64,000 nucleotides of DNA, from NCBI RefSeq assembly GCF_002954265.1, contig NZ_PPSL01000002.1, positions 62,001-126,000 on the forward strand, written 5' to 3'. The translations under genes were made by a program, and so were the position numbers. The notes beneath the pieces were generated by a model, which saw only the letters and a program-made list of their open reading frames with translations, made no database searches and was not told the DNA's origin. Each line of letters starts with the position of its first letter. Within the stretch, counting starts at the first letter, position 1. Below are positions 23,777-32,078 of this stretch, one piece after another. Source of the DNA: Flavipsychrobacter stenotrophus. Lineage in GTDB: Bacteria; Bacteroidota; Bacteroidia; Chitinophagales; Chitinophagaceae.

Positions 23777-26200
23777 ATGCAGTTAAGGCGGTTAGGTTTA
23801 TTATTAGTGGTCATGATATTATCTGTCTGCGCACGTGCGCAGCAGGCAGTAGTAGATGGTATTATCAAAAATGATTCTGGTAAAATAGTTGAAGGTGTGG
23901 GAGTCATTGACTCTGCCACCCAATACAGTGTGCGATCTAACACTAAAGGCTATTACATGCTGGATGTGCCGCCGGGTAAGTCTGTTACTATTTTTTACTA
24001 CCTGCCGGGTTATTTTCTGCAAAAAAGAACCGTAACGCTGAATAGCGGAGAAATACGAAATGTAAATATAAAACTACGCGCCCGCGAAAATGTACTGAAG
24101 GAAGGTGTGGTAAGAGATAAACAGCAACGCAACAGAGCGGGTGATGTGCATATAGAACTACAGAAAGTAAACTTTATACCCGATGTATCGGGTGGCGTGG
24201 AAGGTCTGTTGAAATTGATGGTAGGCAGTCACAATGAACTTACCTCTCAGTATAGCGTACGTGGCGGAAACTTTGATGAGAACCTGGTGTATGTGAACGA
24301 CTTTGAGATCTACAGGCCATTCCTGGTAAGGCAGGGGCAGCAGGAAGGATTGAGTTTTGTGAATAGTGACCTGGTATCTAATCTTACGTTTTCCGTAGGT
24401 GGTTTCCAGTCGAAATATGGAGATAAGATGAGTAGCGTATTGGACGTACAGTACAAGCGCCCCGCGCAGTTCTCGGGATCTGTAATGGCCAGCTTACTGG
24501 GTGCCAACCTGCACCTGGAAGGCATTTCGAAGAACAAGAAATTTACCTACCTGTTTGGTGCAAGACAGAAAAGTAACCAATATGTATTACAGTCTCAGCC
24601 AACAAAGGGTATTTATAATCCGTCGTTTACAGACATACAAACGTTGCTGAATTACCGCATCAATAACACATGGGAGGTAGAGGCCATAGGCAACTACGCC
24701 CGCAACAGGTTTACCTTCTTCCCGGAGTCGCAGGTGTCTAGCTTTGGTGTGCTGAACCAGGCTTACCAACTGGATGTGTTCTATAACGGTGGCGAGTTTG
24801 ACCAGTTCGACAGTCGATTTGGAGGTGTATCTGCCAGCTATCACCCTGATTCATCAAAGCTCCGGCTTAAGTTTTTGGCATCGGCATTCCAGACTAAAGA
24901 GTATGAAACCTATGATATAGGAGGTGAATACCTGTTTGGTGAGTTGCAGACCGACCAGAGCAAGAAAGACTTCGGGCAGATAAAAACCTACCTGGGGACG
25001 GGATATATACAGAACTTTGCCCGTAACTACCTGCAGGTAGGCGTGGCAGATGTGGGGATGCGGGGATCGTACGACGCTAAGAAGAATTTCTTTCAGTTTG
25101 GCGCCAATGTAACCACTACCAACATCAGCGATAACCTACATGAATGGCAGAGGAGGGATTCGGCGAGGTTCAACCAGCCTTATAACCCTAATGAATTGGT
25201 AATGGCCTACTTCTATAATTCGTCTGCCGATTTTAATTACACCCGTATCAGTGCGTTTGTGCAGGATAATATCAGTTTTGACTCGGGCAGGATTAATGCC
25301 ACCATTGGTGTAAGAGGCAATTACAGCATGCTGAATAATGAGCTACTGATAAGCCCGAGGGTGAATTTTTCGTATAAGCCTACGGGTAAAAGAGATCTCA
25401 TTTATAAGTTCTCTACAGGCCTTTACCAGCAGCCACCGTTCTATCGCGAAATGCGTGACCTGGCGGGTAGTGTGAACAAAGACCTGAAAGCACAGAAGTC
25501 GTTCCAGGTGGTGGCAGGTGTTGATTATAATTTCAACATGTACTATCGTCCGTTCAGGATCACCGGCGAGGTTTATTTTAAGAATCTGTGGGATCTGGAT
25601 CCTTACTTCTACGACAATGTGCGCATAAGGTACACAGGCAAGAATGATGCAATAGGCCGCATATATGGTGGAGAGATACGCCTGTATGGTGATATAGTGA
25701 AGGATGCGACCTCTTTCATAAGTATAGGTATTCTAAAGGGGGAACAAAAGGTAACGGATAGTGCGGGCATAGCAGGGTTTAATAATTACTTCCCGCTGCC
25801 TGCTGACCAGCGCTTTACGCTGGGTATGTATTTTGAAGACTACCTGAGGCAGAACAAGAATTTTAAAGTGCACATCAATATGATGTATGCAACAGGGCTG
25901 CCGGTTGGTCCGCCGTCAGGACACCTTTACCAGAACACCCTTCGCCTGCCCGACTATAAACGTGTAGATATAGGCTTCTCTGCCCTACTGCTGAATAGTG
26001 AACGCAAAAACCACCCGGCACATAGCTACTTTAATATGCTGCATAGTATATGGGCCAGTCTTGAGGTGTTTAATCTGCTGAGTATACAGAATACCCTCTC
26101 TTACACATGGATACAGGACAACAGTACCAATAACCAATACGCGGTGCCTAACAGGCTTACCAGCAGGTTGCTGAATGTAAAGGTGTTGTTTAATTTTTAA
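23777..26200 (+). CDS. TonB-dependent outer membrane receptor
   Basis: The protein has 807 residues. A signal peptide (MQLRRLGLLLVVMILSVCARAQ) is followed by a carboxypeptidase-regulatory-like beta-sandwich (about 24-105: VVDGIIKNDSGKIVEGVGVI...SNTKGYYMLDVPPG), a plug domain (about 140-230: GVEGLLKLMVGSHNELTSQYSVRGGNFDENLVYVNDFEI), then a long beta-barrel ending in Phe (VLFNF). It takes up a substrate with energy from TonB-ExbBD. There is no SusD-type partner, and the protein is shorter than SusC proteins, so it is not a classical SusCD system. The plug form resembles that of Bacteroidota receptors of unknown substrate. Confidence 0.9.
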   Translation: MQLRRLGLLLVVMILSVCARAQQAVVDGIIKNDSGKIVEGVGVIDSATQYSVRSNTKGYYMLDVPPGKSVTIFYYLPGYFLQKRTVTLNSGEIRNVNIKLRARENVLKEGVVRDKQQRNRAGDVHIELQKVNFIPDVSGGVEGLLKLMVGSHNELTSQYSVRGGNFDENLVYVNDFEIYRPFLVRQGQQEGLSFVNSDLVSNLTFSVGGFQSKYGDKMSSVLDVQYKRPAQFSGSVMASLLGANLHLEGISKNKKFTYLFGARQKSNQYVLQSQPTKGIYNPSFTDIQTLLNYRINNTWEVEAIGNYARNRFTFFPESQVSSFGVLNQAYQLDVFYNGGEFDQFDSRFGGVSASYHPDSSKLRLKFLASAFQTKEYETYDIGGEYLFGELQTDQSKKDFGQIKTYLGTGYIQNFARNYLQVGVADVGMRGSYDAKKNFFQFGANVTTTNISDNLHEWQRRDSARFNQPYNPNELVMAYFYNSSADFNYTRISAFVQDNISFDSGRINATIGVRGNYSMLNNELLISPRVNFSYKPTGKRDLIYKFSTGLYQQPPFYREMRDLAGSVNKDLKAQKSFQVVAGVDYNFNMYYRPFRITGEVYFKNLWDLDPYFYDNVRIRYTGKNDAIGRIYGGEIRLYGDIVKDATSFISIGILKGEQKVTDSAGIAGFNNYFPLPADQRFTLGMYFEDYLRQNKNFKVHINMMYATGLPVGPPSGHLYQNTLRLPDYKRVDIGFSALLLNSERKNHPAHSYFNMLHSIWASLEVFNLLSIQNTLSYTWIQDNSTNNQYAVPNRLTSRLLNVKVLFNF

Positions 26201-26206
26201 GGGTGG

Positions 26207-26980
26207 TTATAGATGTGTATTGTTTGCCCAGTTTGTCCAATCGATGAGAACGAAATTTTTCCAGAAAGGAAAATCGGGGAGTTTTGTTTTATCGTAAGGT
26301 TCAAAAAGGTGTTTGTATTCATCTCTGACATGCGCAAGCCACTCGTCGTCTTTGTCTTCTTCAGCAACATTATCCTCGCTATTGATATTAAGGAACTGCC
26401 CTATCTCGTTAATAAGATAATAGCGGAAGTCGGATCCATAATAAACCATATCTACACCCAAAATTGACAAAACAGGCCTATTCTCTAAGGACATATCAGC
26501 CACCTGATATCTATGGCCTGCAACGGGAATGAGCTTGGGAGCATTTTTTAGCTGGTTGTCAAAAACAAGCATTCTCTCATCAAAATCATCGGGTCTGCTA
26601 CCCCAGGAATTGAACCAAAAGTTACTGGCAACTTTCTCCCGTATCTCATTATTAACAGCGGCCAACCTGTAGCGAATGTCGGCGTCATCTTCCAACCAGT
26701 TTCTTGAAAATATGAATGTATGTTCAGAGTCTCCGGCTTTTTTGTCGATGGTATGCAAAACCCTAAGAAACTCCCTATGCTCAGGTGTGAACGTTATAGA
26801 GTAACGTTCCTGCACCGAATCAATCTCATCTTCCATCATACCTATCCACTTCGCGCCCCGCAACCATTCCGGGCATCCATATTCCACGGGCTGATCTACT
26901 GGAAAGTGCTGCCAATAATATTCTGTCTGGTCTTTAACCCAATAAAGAAAATCAATAAAATCAGATAGCGGGAATTTCAT
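26207..26980 (-). CDS. Cytoplasmic protein, possibly SMI1/KNR4 (SUKH)-like
   Basis: A 257-residue soluble protein rich in Trp, Asp and Glu, with no signal peptide. PEWLRGAKWIGMMEDEIDSVQERYSITFTPEHREFLRVLH resembles the SMI1/KNR4 (SUKH) start, where an acidic helix is followed by a hydrophobic strand. SUKH proteins often serve as immunity proteins to secreted toxins, but single-copy members like this one, with no toxin gene nearby, are of unknown role. The assignment is tentative. It is convergent with the TonB receptor gene with a 6-base gap. Confidence 0.6.
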   Translation of the reverse strand: MKFPLSDFIDFLYWVKDQTEYYWQHFPVDQPVEYGCPEWLRGAKWIGMMEDEIDSVQERYSITFTPEHREFLRVLHTIDKKAGDSEHTFIFSRNWLEDDADIRYRLAAVNNEIREKVASNFWFNSWGSRPDDFDERMLVFDNQLKNAPKLIPVAGHRYQVADMSLENRPVLSILGVDMVYYGSDFRYYLINEIGQFLNINSEDNVAEEDKDDEWLAHVRDEYKHLFEPYDKTKLPDFPFWKNFVLIDWTNWANNTHL

Positions 26981-27030
26981 AGAAGAGTCATTAAAGAAGC
27001 AGTACTAATTATGTAAATATAGTATAAACA

Positions 27031-27057
27031 AGAAAGCCTCCCAAAGGGAGGCTTTCT
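27031..27057 (-). terminator. Terminator downstream of tRNA-Lys
   Basis: AGAAAGCCTCCC (27031-27042) and GGGAGGCTTTCT (27046-27057) form a perfect 12-bp stem with an AAA loop. It lies 12 bases beyond the 3' end of the tRNA on the minus strand. Confidence 0.75.
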
Positions 27058-27069
27058 GTTTCTAAGAAG

Positions 27070-27142
27070 TGACATCGTTGGGACTCGAACCCAAGACCCA
27101 TACATTAAAAGTGTATTGCTCTACCAACTGAGCTACGATATC
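27070..27142 (-). tRNA. tRNA-Lys (anticodon TTT)
   Basis: 73 bases without an encoded CCA. On the minus strand the acceptor stem is GATATCG paired with CGATGTC (one G-T pair), the D-arm is AGCTCAGTTGGTAGAGC, the anticodon loop is CTTTTAA between ATACA and TGTAT, and the T-arm is GGGTTCGAGTCCC. Confidence 0.97.
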
Positions 27143-27300
27143 ATTACTTTAAGAAAAGTCCCTGTCCGTTTCCGTAAGGGAGTGCAAAGATAGGGATATA
27201 GTTTTCTTTGCAAAATTTTTATCACACTTTTTTTGAACTTTTTTTGATGTAATATCTGTTGTTTCTTATGCTGCCGTCAAAGATGCTAACTTTATGAGTA

Positions 27301-27708
27301 ATGCCAGACAACATCGTTATACACAAACCAGAGATAGGTAGCATCTTAATAATAAAGGTGAATGCTGGCGACGTGTATTCTGAAAATCAAGTAGAGGTGA
27401 TTGCCGGGGAGGTCTACCGTATATGGTGCGATAAAGGGCAATGGTGGGTGGATATGGTCATACCTTCCGGTGCGAATGGGTACTACAACCCGCTCGCAAA
27501 CATGTTTGGACAGCGGGTAAAGGGCGTGAAATGCTTTTGTCTTTGCGGAACTTACGACAATAATGATAGTGCGGCATTTGCAATAGGCAGTGCTGCAGAA
27601 ATAACAATTACACAAAGCGGCCAACTGTCTTTTTTTGCAAATGATGTGCCGGGGTATGAATGGAATAACTGGGGAAGTATACAAGTAAATATTGAACGGT
27701 TGCGATAG
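27301..27708 (+). CDS. Small protein with a possible LecA/PA-IL-like galactose-binding fold
   Basis: A 135-residue protein without a signal peptide. Its second half (SAAFAIGSAAEITITQSGQLSFFANDVPGYEWNNWGSIQVNIERL) resembles the end of LecA-like and other galactose-binding beta-sandwich domains, in which a GxLxFxVND strand is followed by a Asn/Gly-rich turn and a final SVxI strand. The first half has three short strands and IPSGANGYYNPLANMFG. Carbohydrate binding is inferred only from this resemblance. It is monocistronic and convergent with a lipoprotein gene. Confidence 0.6.
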   Translation: MPDNIVIHKPEIGSILIIKVNAGDVYSENQVEVIAGEVYRIWCDKGQWWVDMVIPSGANGYYNPLANMFGQRVKGVKCFCLCGTYDNNDSAAFAIGSAAEITITQSGQLSFFANDVPGYEWNNWGSIQVNIERLR

Positions 27709-27737
27709 ATAGGTGAACGTCCCTAACCAACAGCCCC

Positions 27738-28508
27738 CTATTCTTTAGGTGTCGTTTTTGCTCTATTCACCATTTCACTGAGCACTTGTACGGAATTGCC
27801 AAATATGCGGGTAAAATTGTCTTTGGGGTCGTTGAGTGCCTCTATGCTTTTTTCTGCCTGCATAAGCCCGTCAGTGGTCAGGAAACTGAATCTCACCTTA
27901 TCTGTTCTGGCATGAGACCGCTCATTAGTGAGGGCCTGTGTAGCCACTATTTGGTCGGCTAATTTAAATGAAGCACCCATCAGGCTATCCATCTTATGTT
28001 CATGTTGCTCCCATACTACCACCATTCCTGAGTAATTGATGTAGCGAGCCGATCTATCGGCATACATAGCAAGCAACTCTGTACTACCTTGCTGAGGAAC
28101 TTCTAAAATAAGTCCCAGAATTTCTACCTTCTTTGGCCTTACACCCAGACTACGTAAACCATTCCATGCCCACAATCTTACCCGTGGTTCATTCGTTTTA
28201 TCATCAGCGATCAGGCGAAAGGCCGCTATTGCTTCATCGTTCTTATGTTGCAATGCCTGCTGTGTGGCTGAAAGAAAATCGGTCCAGATAGATTTGTTAC
28301 CAATAGTTCTTGCTGACGCTAAATTATCTAATTGCTGTATGGACTGGTCTGCAAACAATAAGTCTATGAATTCATCGGGTACTTTTGTTTTTATGCTGTC
28401 TGTTACCGGTGTAGGCGTGGTGGCAGTATCGTTAGTCTTGTCGTCACTACAACTCACCAGAGTGGCAGTAAGTATGCTGAATGTAAGTATAAAATAGAGC
28501 CTCTTCAT
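27738..28508 (-). CDS. Lipoprotein of unknown function
   Basis: A 256-residue lipoprotein: MKRLYFILTFSILTATLVSC with Cys20 in a VSC lipobox, followed by a Thr/Pro-rich linker (about 24-45). The mature domain is alpha-helical, with WAWNGLRSLGVRPKKVEILG and EVPQQGSTELLAMYADRSARYINYSGM. FRLIADDKTNEPRVRLWAWNGLR looks like a single HEAT-type helix pair. The function is unknown. Its neighbours are unrelated. Confidence 0.75.
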   Translation of the reverse strand: MKRLYFILTFSILTATLVSCSDDKTNDTATTPTPVTDSIKTKVPDEFIDLLFADQSIQQLDNLASARTIGNKSIWTDFLSATQQALQHKNDEAIAAFRLIADDKTNEPRVRLWAWNGLRSLGVRPKKVEILGLILEVPQQGSTELLAMYADRSARYINYSGMVVVWEQHEHKMDSLMGASFKLADQIVATQALTNERSHARTDKVRFSFLTTDGLMQAEKSIEALNDPKDNFTRIFGNSVQVLSEMVNRAKTTPKE

Positions 28509-28544
28509 AAGATATAGTTTGTAATATAAGTGAGTACAGAAAAA

Positions 28545-29045
28545 TTACAACAACAATTGATAGTAGAGCATATCTTCCGTAGTTCCATCGGGCCATGTTC
28601 GTGGTTCGCTATACGAATATACAAAACCGTAGTGCTGATTCGCAGCCTTTGAAATAATGTTACCGGCTCTGTGGCCGATAAGCAATCGCTTTATATTGTG
28701 TGCGGCCGCCCATGCTATGCGGGCATCATAGAGCATGCGAGAAAGGCCATTACCCCTATATGGCTTGCGTATGTAAGACTGAGTCATATAAGCATCGACC
28801 GGCTTGTTTTTATCGGTGACAATAATAGAAGTAATACCTATCAATTCATCGTTATAATACAAACCAAAACAACAGCTCAGAGGATTACTTACCCTATCCA
28901 TCCACTGCTGGTCTGTAAATGTAGTTTCCAAAGCGTGGCTGTTACCAAACATACCAGGGTCATAAAGCAGCGCTTCCAACCGCATAGCCTTATAAGCCCA
29001 TACGTCTGTAGCAATAAAGGGCCTGATCGCGTAGTTATCGTTCAT
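28545..29045 (-). CDS. GNAT family N-acetyltransferase
   Basis: A 166-residue acetyl-CoA-dependent transferase. It has the opening YAIRPFIATDVWAYKAMRLEAL, strand ELIGITSIIV, and motif A in QSYIRKPYRGNGLSRMLYDARIAWAA, where RGNGLS is the pyrophosphate-binding loop. The C-terminal YGFVYSYSEPRTWPDGT completes the fold. Substrate is unknown. Its ATG overlaps the stop of the upstream GyrI-like gene by one base (TGATG), so the two are probably translationally coupled. Confidence 0.88.
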   Translation of the reverse strand: MNDNYAIRPFIATDVWAYKAMRLEALLYDPGMFGNSHALETTFTDQQWMDRVSNPLSCCFGLYYNDELIGITSIIVTDKNKPVDAYMTQSYIRKPYRGNGLSRMLYDARIAWAAAHNIKRLLIGHRAGNIISKAANQHYGFVYSYSEPRTWPDGTTEDMLYYQLLL

Positions 29046-29527
29046 CAGTTTTTACTTTTGATAGGTATCCACAGGTCCTCCTCAGAATCAGGGTCATTAT
29101 TTTTATACTTGCTACCCATTACTGCAAAATGCGCCCGGTTGTCCAACACATATGCTGATGCCGGCAACCAAGCCCCGTAGATGTATTGCAAAGTAGGATC
29201 TACTGCCTGAGGCATGCCTTTATAGGGGAATACAGCATATAGCCCATGTAAAACACAAGAATCCATGGCAGAAGGCACCTGTTCAAAATCGGACACTTCT
29301 ACTGCAGCCCACTTATCAAATACGGAAAATTGATTGAAAGTTGTAAAGTCGGCAGACGGATCGAAAAACTGCAAAGAATAAAAATCGGCATTGACCGCAT
29401 TGACTATCTCTTTGCGCCGGGGCATAAAAGTCCGCCACAGCTCAGCTGTTCTGTTTTCTGCTATTGTAGTTGAAATATGTATACCCACCACTTTCTTGTC
29501 AGCAAGGGTTACGATCTCTGGTTTCAT
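29045..29527 (-). CDS. GyrI-like / effector-binding domain protein
   Basis: A 160-residue protein with the GyrI-like fold. Family-typical stretches are present: ENRTAELWRTFMPRRKEI near residue 23, FDKWAAVEV, a GLYAVFPYKG core, YIYGAWLPASAYVLDNRAHFAVMG, and the acidic end YKNNDPDSEEDLWIPIK. This small-molecule-binding domain occurs alone or fused to AraC-type regulators; standalone members have been linked to drug binding or hydrolysis. The ligand is unknown. It is the first gene of a two-gene unit with the GNAT gene. Confidence 0.87.
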   Translation of the reverse strand: MKPEIVTLADKKVVGIHISTTIAENRTAELWRTFMPRRKEIVNAVNADFYSLQFFDPSADFTTFNQFSVFDKWAAVEVSDFEQVPSAMDSCVLHGLYAVFPYKGMPQAVDPTLQYIYGAWLPASAYVLDNRAHFAVMGSKYKNNDPDSEEDLWIPIKSKN

Positions 29528-29622
29528 GGCAATATCATAATTGATAGTAACGAAAGTATTAAAGAGCTACGAATACTGAAGAAAATAATTGGGACCTCTT
29601 CAACTGCAAATGGCACAATCGC

Positions 29623-29630
29623 TATTTTTG
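29623..29630 (+). promoter_or_regulatory. -7 element before the lactonase-like gene
   Basis: TATTTTTG matches TAnnTTTG and lies 20 bases before the TTG at 29651. It helps argue that the real start is downstream of the ATG at 29477. Confidence 0.4.
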
Positions 29631-29650
29631 AAGCTAATCCGCCATTTAAA

Positions 29651-30808
29651 TTGAAACTGTCCGTTCGCATTTTGCACAATCGCCTGTGGCTAAAAAGAAT
29701 AATCTTCTCTTTTACTCTACTATGCATCAGTTGCAGTATAAAGGCACAGGAGTATGTATTTGCAGGGTCATATAACTGGGACAAAGACAAGCCGGGCATT
29801 TATGTTTTTAAATTGGACACTGTTACCGGTACATTGAAACATATTTCTACGGTAGATAGCGTGCTTAATCCCGGATATCTGACTGTTTCTGCCAACGGCA
29901 AATATGTATATGCCTGCACCGAGGCTCATACAGCAGGAATGGGGAGCGTGAGCAGTTATGTATTTGACAAAGTAACCGGCAAACTGACCTTCGTTAATAA
30001 ACAAAGCAGCAATGGCGAAAACCCTGTTTATGTAACAACAGATAGAAGTAACCACTGGCTGATCAATGCCAATTATACTGAGGGCAGCGTATCAGTTTAT
30101 CACCTGTTGGCGGATGGCAGCATAGCACCCGCAAGCCAGATAATAGCGTTTGATGGCAGCAGCATAAATAAAGAACGACAGGATGCTGCACACATTCATG
30201 CGGCAGTTTTATCGCCGTTGGAAGATCATGTTTTCCTGCCGGATCTTGGCTCGGATGTGATAAGGCACTATAAATTCAATAACCAATCCGCACGACCATT
30301 GACGGAGGCACAGCCTTCCTCCTTGCCTACCATGCCCGGCAGCGGGCCAAGACATTTCACCTTTCACCCTGATGGGAAATATTGCTATTGCATAGAGGAA
30401 CTGGCCGGATATGTAAGTGCCTACCGCTATATGGATGGATCTTTCACATGTATACAGCGGGTTGCTTCACACAAGCACAATGCTGCCAAGGAGCACAGTA
30501 GCGCAGACATACATGTGTCGCCAGACGGCCGCTTTCTCTATGCGTCAAACAGAGGGGATGAGAACAATATAGCTATCTATAAAATAGAAGAAAAAACAGG
30601 CTTAGTCAAATTAATCGGGCATCAGTCTACAACGGGAGACCATCCCAGAATTTTCGCGCTGTCTCCATCGGGCAAGTATCTGATAGTTGCTAACCAGATA
30701 AGCGGAGATATAGTTGTATTCAGAAGGAATATAAAAACCGGAATGTTGTCTAAAACAGGCAAGGAAAAGGTAGAGGGAGCCTCGTGCATACACATAGTTT
30801 ATTATTGA
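29651..30808 (+). CDS. Secreted lactonase-family seven-bladed beta-propeller protein
   Basis: The sequence resembles 6-phosphogluconolactonase of the propeller (YbhE) family: VFAGSYNWDKDKPGIYVFKLD, NPGYLTVSANGKYVYACTE, NPVYVTTDRSNHWLINANYTEGSVSVY, HAAVLSPLEDHVFLPDLGSDVI, GPRHFTFHPDGKYCYCIEE and IHVSPDGRFLYASNRGDENNIAIY. The frame is open back to an ATG at 29477, which would overlap the divergent GyrI-like gene. I prefer the TTG at 29651, giving a signal peptide (IIFSFTLLCISCSIKAQ) straight after it; a TTG at 29672 is the alternative. Export makes a role on an extracellular sugar lactone more likely than the cytosolic pentose pathway, but this is inference. Confidence 0.82.
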   Translation: MKLSVRILHNRLWLKRIIFSFTLLCISCSIKAQEYVFAGSYNWDKDKPGIYVFKLDTVTGTLKHISTVDSVLNPGYLTVSANGKYVYACTEAHTAGMGSVSSYVFDKVTGKLTFVNKQSSNGENPVYVTTDRSNHWLINANYTEGSVSVYHLLADGSIAPASQIIAFDGSSINKERQDAAHIHAAVLSPLEDHVFLPDLGSDVIRHYKFNNQSARPLTEAQPSSLPTMPGSGPRHFTFHPDGKYCYCIEELAGYVSAYRYMDGSFTCIQRVASHKHNAAKEHSSADIHVSPDGRFLYASNRGDENNIAIYKIEEKTGLVKLIGHQSTTGDHPRIFALSPSGKYLIVANQISGDIVVFRRNIKTGMLSKTGKEKVEGASCIHIVYY

Positions 30809-30846
30809 TTATATTCACGAACTTTAAGCAAGCAAATTAGAGTGCA

Positions 30847-31323
30847 ATGAGCAAGGAACAAAACAAGGAACTATTACAATATCTGGAACCTTATGGCACC
30901 GACATAACCAACCTTGTGTTGTGGCTGCGCGAATTTGTATGGGACCTGTACCCTACCGCCAACGAATTGATCTATGATAACTATAATACGCTGGCCTTTG
31001 GCTGGTCACCCACAGAGAAACAAGGACATACTTTCTGCTCAATAGCTGTAGGAAGGACCAGTAAGAATATACATTTTGGATTTTATTGGGGCTCTGAAGT
31101 GCCCGACCCGAAAAAAGTACTTATTGGTAACGGCAAGCAGTACCGGTATCTATTGGTAAAAAGCAAAACGGCTTTTCCAAAGGCTTATATAAAACAGCTA
31201 TTGAAAGACGCTTATACAAACTCAATGGCAAAAGTTAAAGATGAAAAACTGCTACGGCAAGGACTGACAATAGTTAAGTCTGTATCGCCAATAAAACGGG
31301 AACGTAAGAATAAAGAAGAGTGA
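30847..31323 (+). CDS. DUF1801 domain-containing protein
   Basis: A 158-residue soluble protein. LREFVWDLYPTANELIYDNYNTLAFGW near residue 28 and the later FCSIAVGRTSKNIHFGFYWGSEVPDP with IGNGKQYRYLLVKSKT fit the DUF1801 (YdhG/Fra-like alpha+beta) family, whose biochemical role is not established. The C-terminus is basic. It follows the propeller gene by 38 bases and could be cotranscribed with it. Confidence 0.78.
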   Translation: MSKEQNKELLQYLEPYGTDITNLVLWLREFVWDLYPTANELIYDNYNTLAFGWSPTEKQGHTFCSIAVGRTSKNIHFGFYWGSEVPDPKKVLIGNGKQYRYLLVKSKTAFPKAYIKQLLKDAYTNSMAKVKDEKLLRQGLTIVKSVSPIKRERKNKEE

Positions 31324-31327
31324 TCGC

Positions 31328-31885
31328 TTACCGCTTATAGAACTTGAAGCTTCCGGATACCGAGTAGGCCAGGCCGTTGTTATAGAATGGACAAGTGATA
31401 GTACCCTGAATGAAATCATCATCATTGTGAAACACATTGACGAAACCAACACCTGAAACGTCAGCATCATAGTGAACAAACGGATTAAACTTATTGATCT
31501 CACCTGATCCTATTTTGCAATTACCGGTTTGTTTGTTTTTGCAGGCGAACGTAATTGCTGTAGCAACATACTGGGTCCCACTATTTCCACCCAAGCCATA
31601 GGTACCAAAACTATCTACAACATATAGGTAAAATGAGTCATTGCTCAAGGCGGTACCCCTATAAATATTTTTATAGTCACTGATCCAGACTATGTTCCTT
31701 TTGGTAGGAATAGAAACATCTTTTTCATTAAAATCGGCCCCGGCAAAACCCAGCTGAACATAACTTCCACTAAAGGTGCTGTCGCCAACAGTATAATAAT
31801 GATCGGGAGACACAGATTTTTTAGTGCAAGAGCTAAGGGCTACCAACACAAGAAAGCTTATAAATACACTAATGACATTCTTCAT
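31328..31885 (-). CDS. Lipoprotein of unknown function
   Basis: A 185-residue lipoprotein. MKNVISVFISFLVLVALSSC carries an LSSC lipobox at Cys20. The mature part opens TKKSVSPDHYYTVGDSTFSGSYV and is rich in Gly, Asp and aromatic residues, consistent with a beta-sandwich. It has two cysteines (AFACKNKQTGNCKIG). No family is recognised. Convergent with the DUF1801 gene with a 4-base gap. Confidence 0.75.
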   Translation of the reverse strand: MKNVISVFISFLVLVALSSCTKKSVSPDHYYTVGDSTFSGSYVQLGFAGADFNEKDVSIPTKRNIVWISDYKNIYRGTALSNDSFYLYVVDSFGTYGLGGNSGTQYVATAITFACKNKQTGNCKIGSGEINKFNPFVHYDADVSGVGFVNVFHNDDDFIQGTITCPFYNNGLAYSVSGSFKFYKR

Positions 31886-32078
31886 AGCAGCGAATTAATA
31901 CAAATAAAAAACAATATAACAGTAATGATACAGCAAATACAATGCCATATTGTTGCAAATATAATAACAGCCGCTTTATCTGCATTTATTATTCACACAA
32001 TAAGTAATACCGCATATTAATCAGCTATATAAATATTAAAAATTGCCGATTATCTTTAGGGTAAAAGACCCCGCCTCT

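Noticed and set aside
27070-27142. tRNA-Lys as an integration site
   Set aside because: No integrase and no repeated 3' end of the tRNA were found within the window.
26207-27708. Toxin-immunity or phage-defence island around the SMI1-like and LecA-like genes
   Set aside because: No toxin, nuclease, polymorphic-toxin tail or mobile element was found nearby; the genes look like scattered accessory genes.
29477-29650. Upstream part of the propeller frame from the ATG at 29477
   Set aside because: It overlaps the start of the divergent GyrI-like gene, has no signal-peptide character and lies upstream of the promoter motif at 29623.
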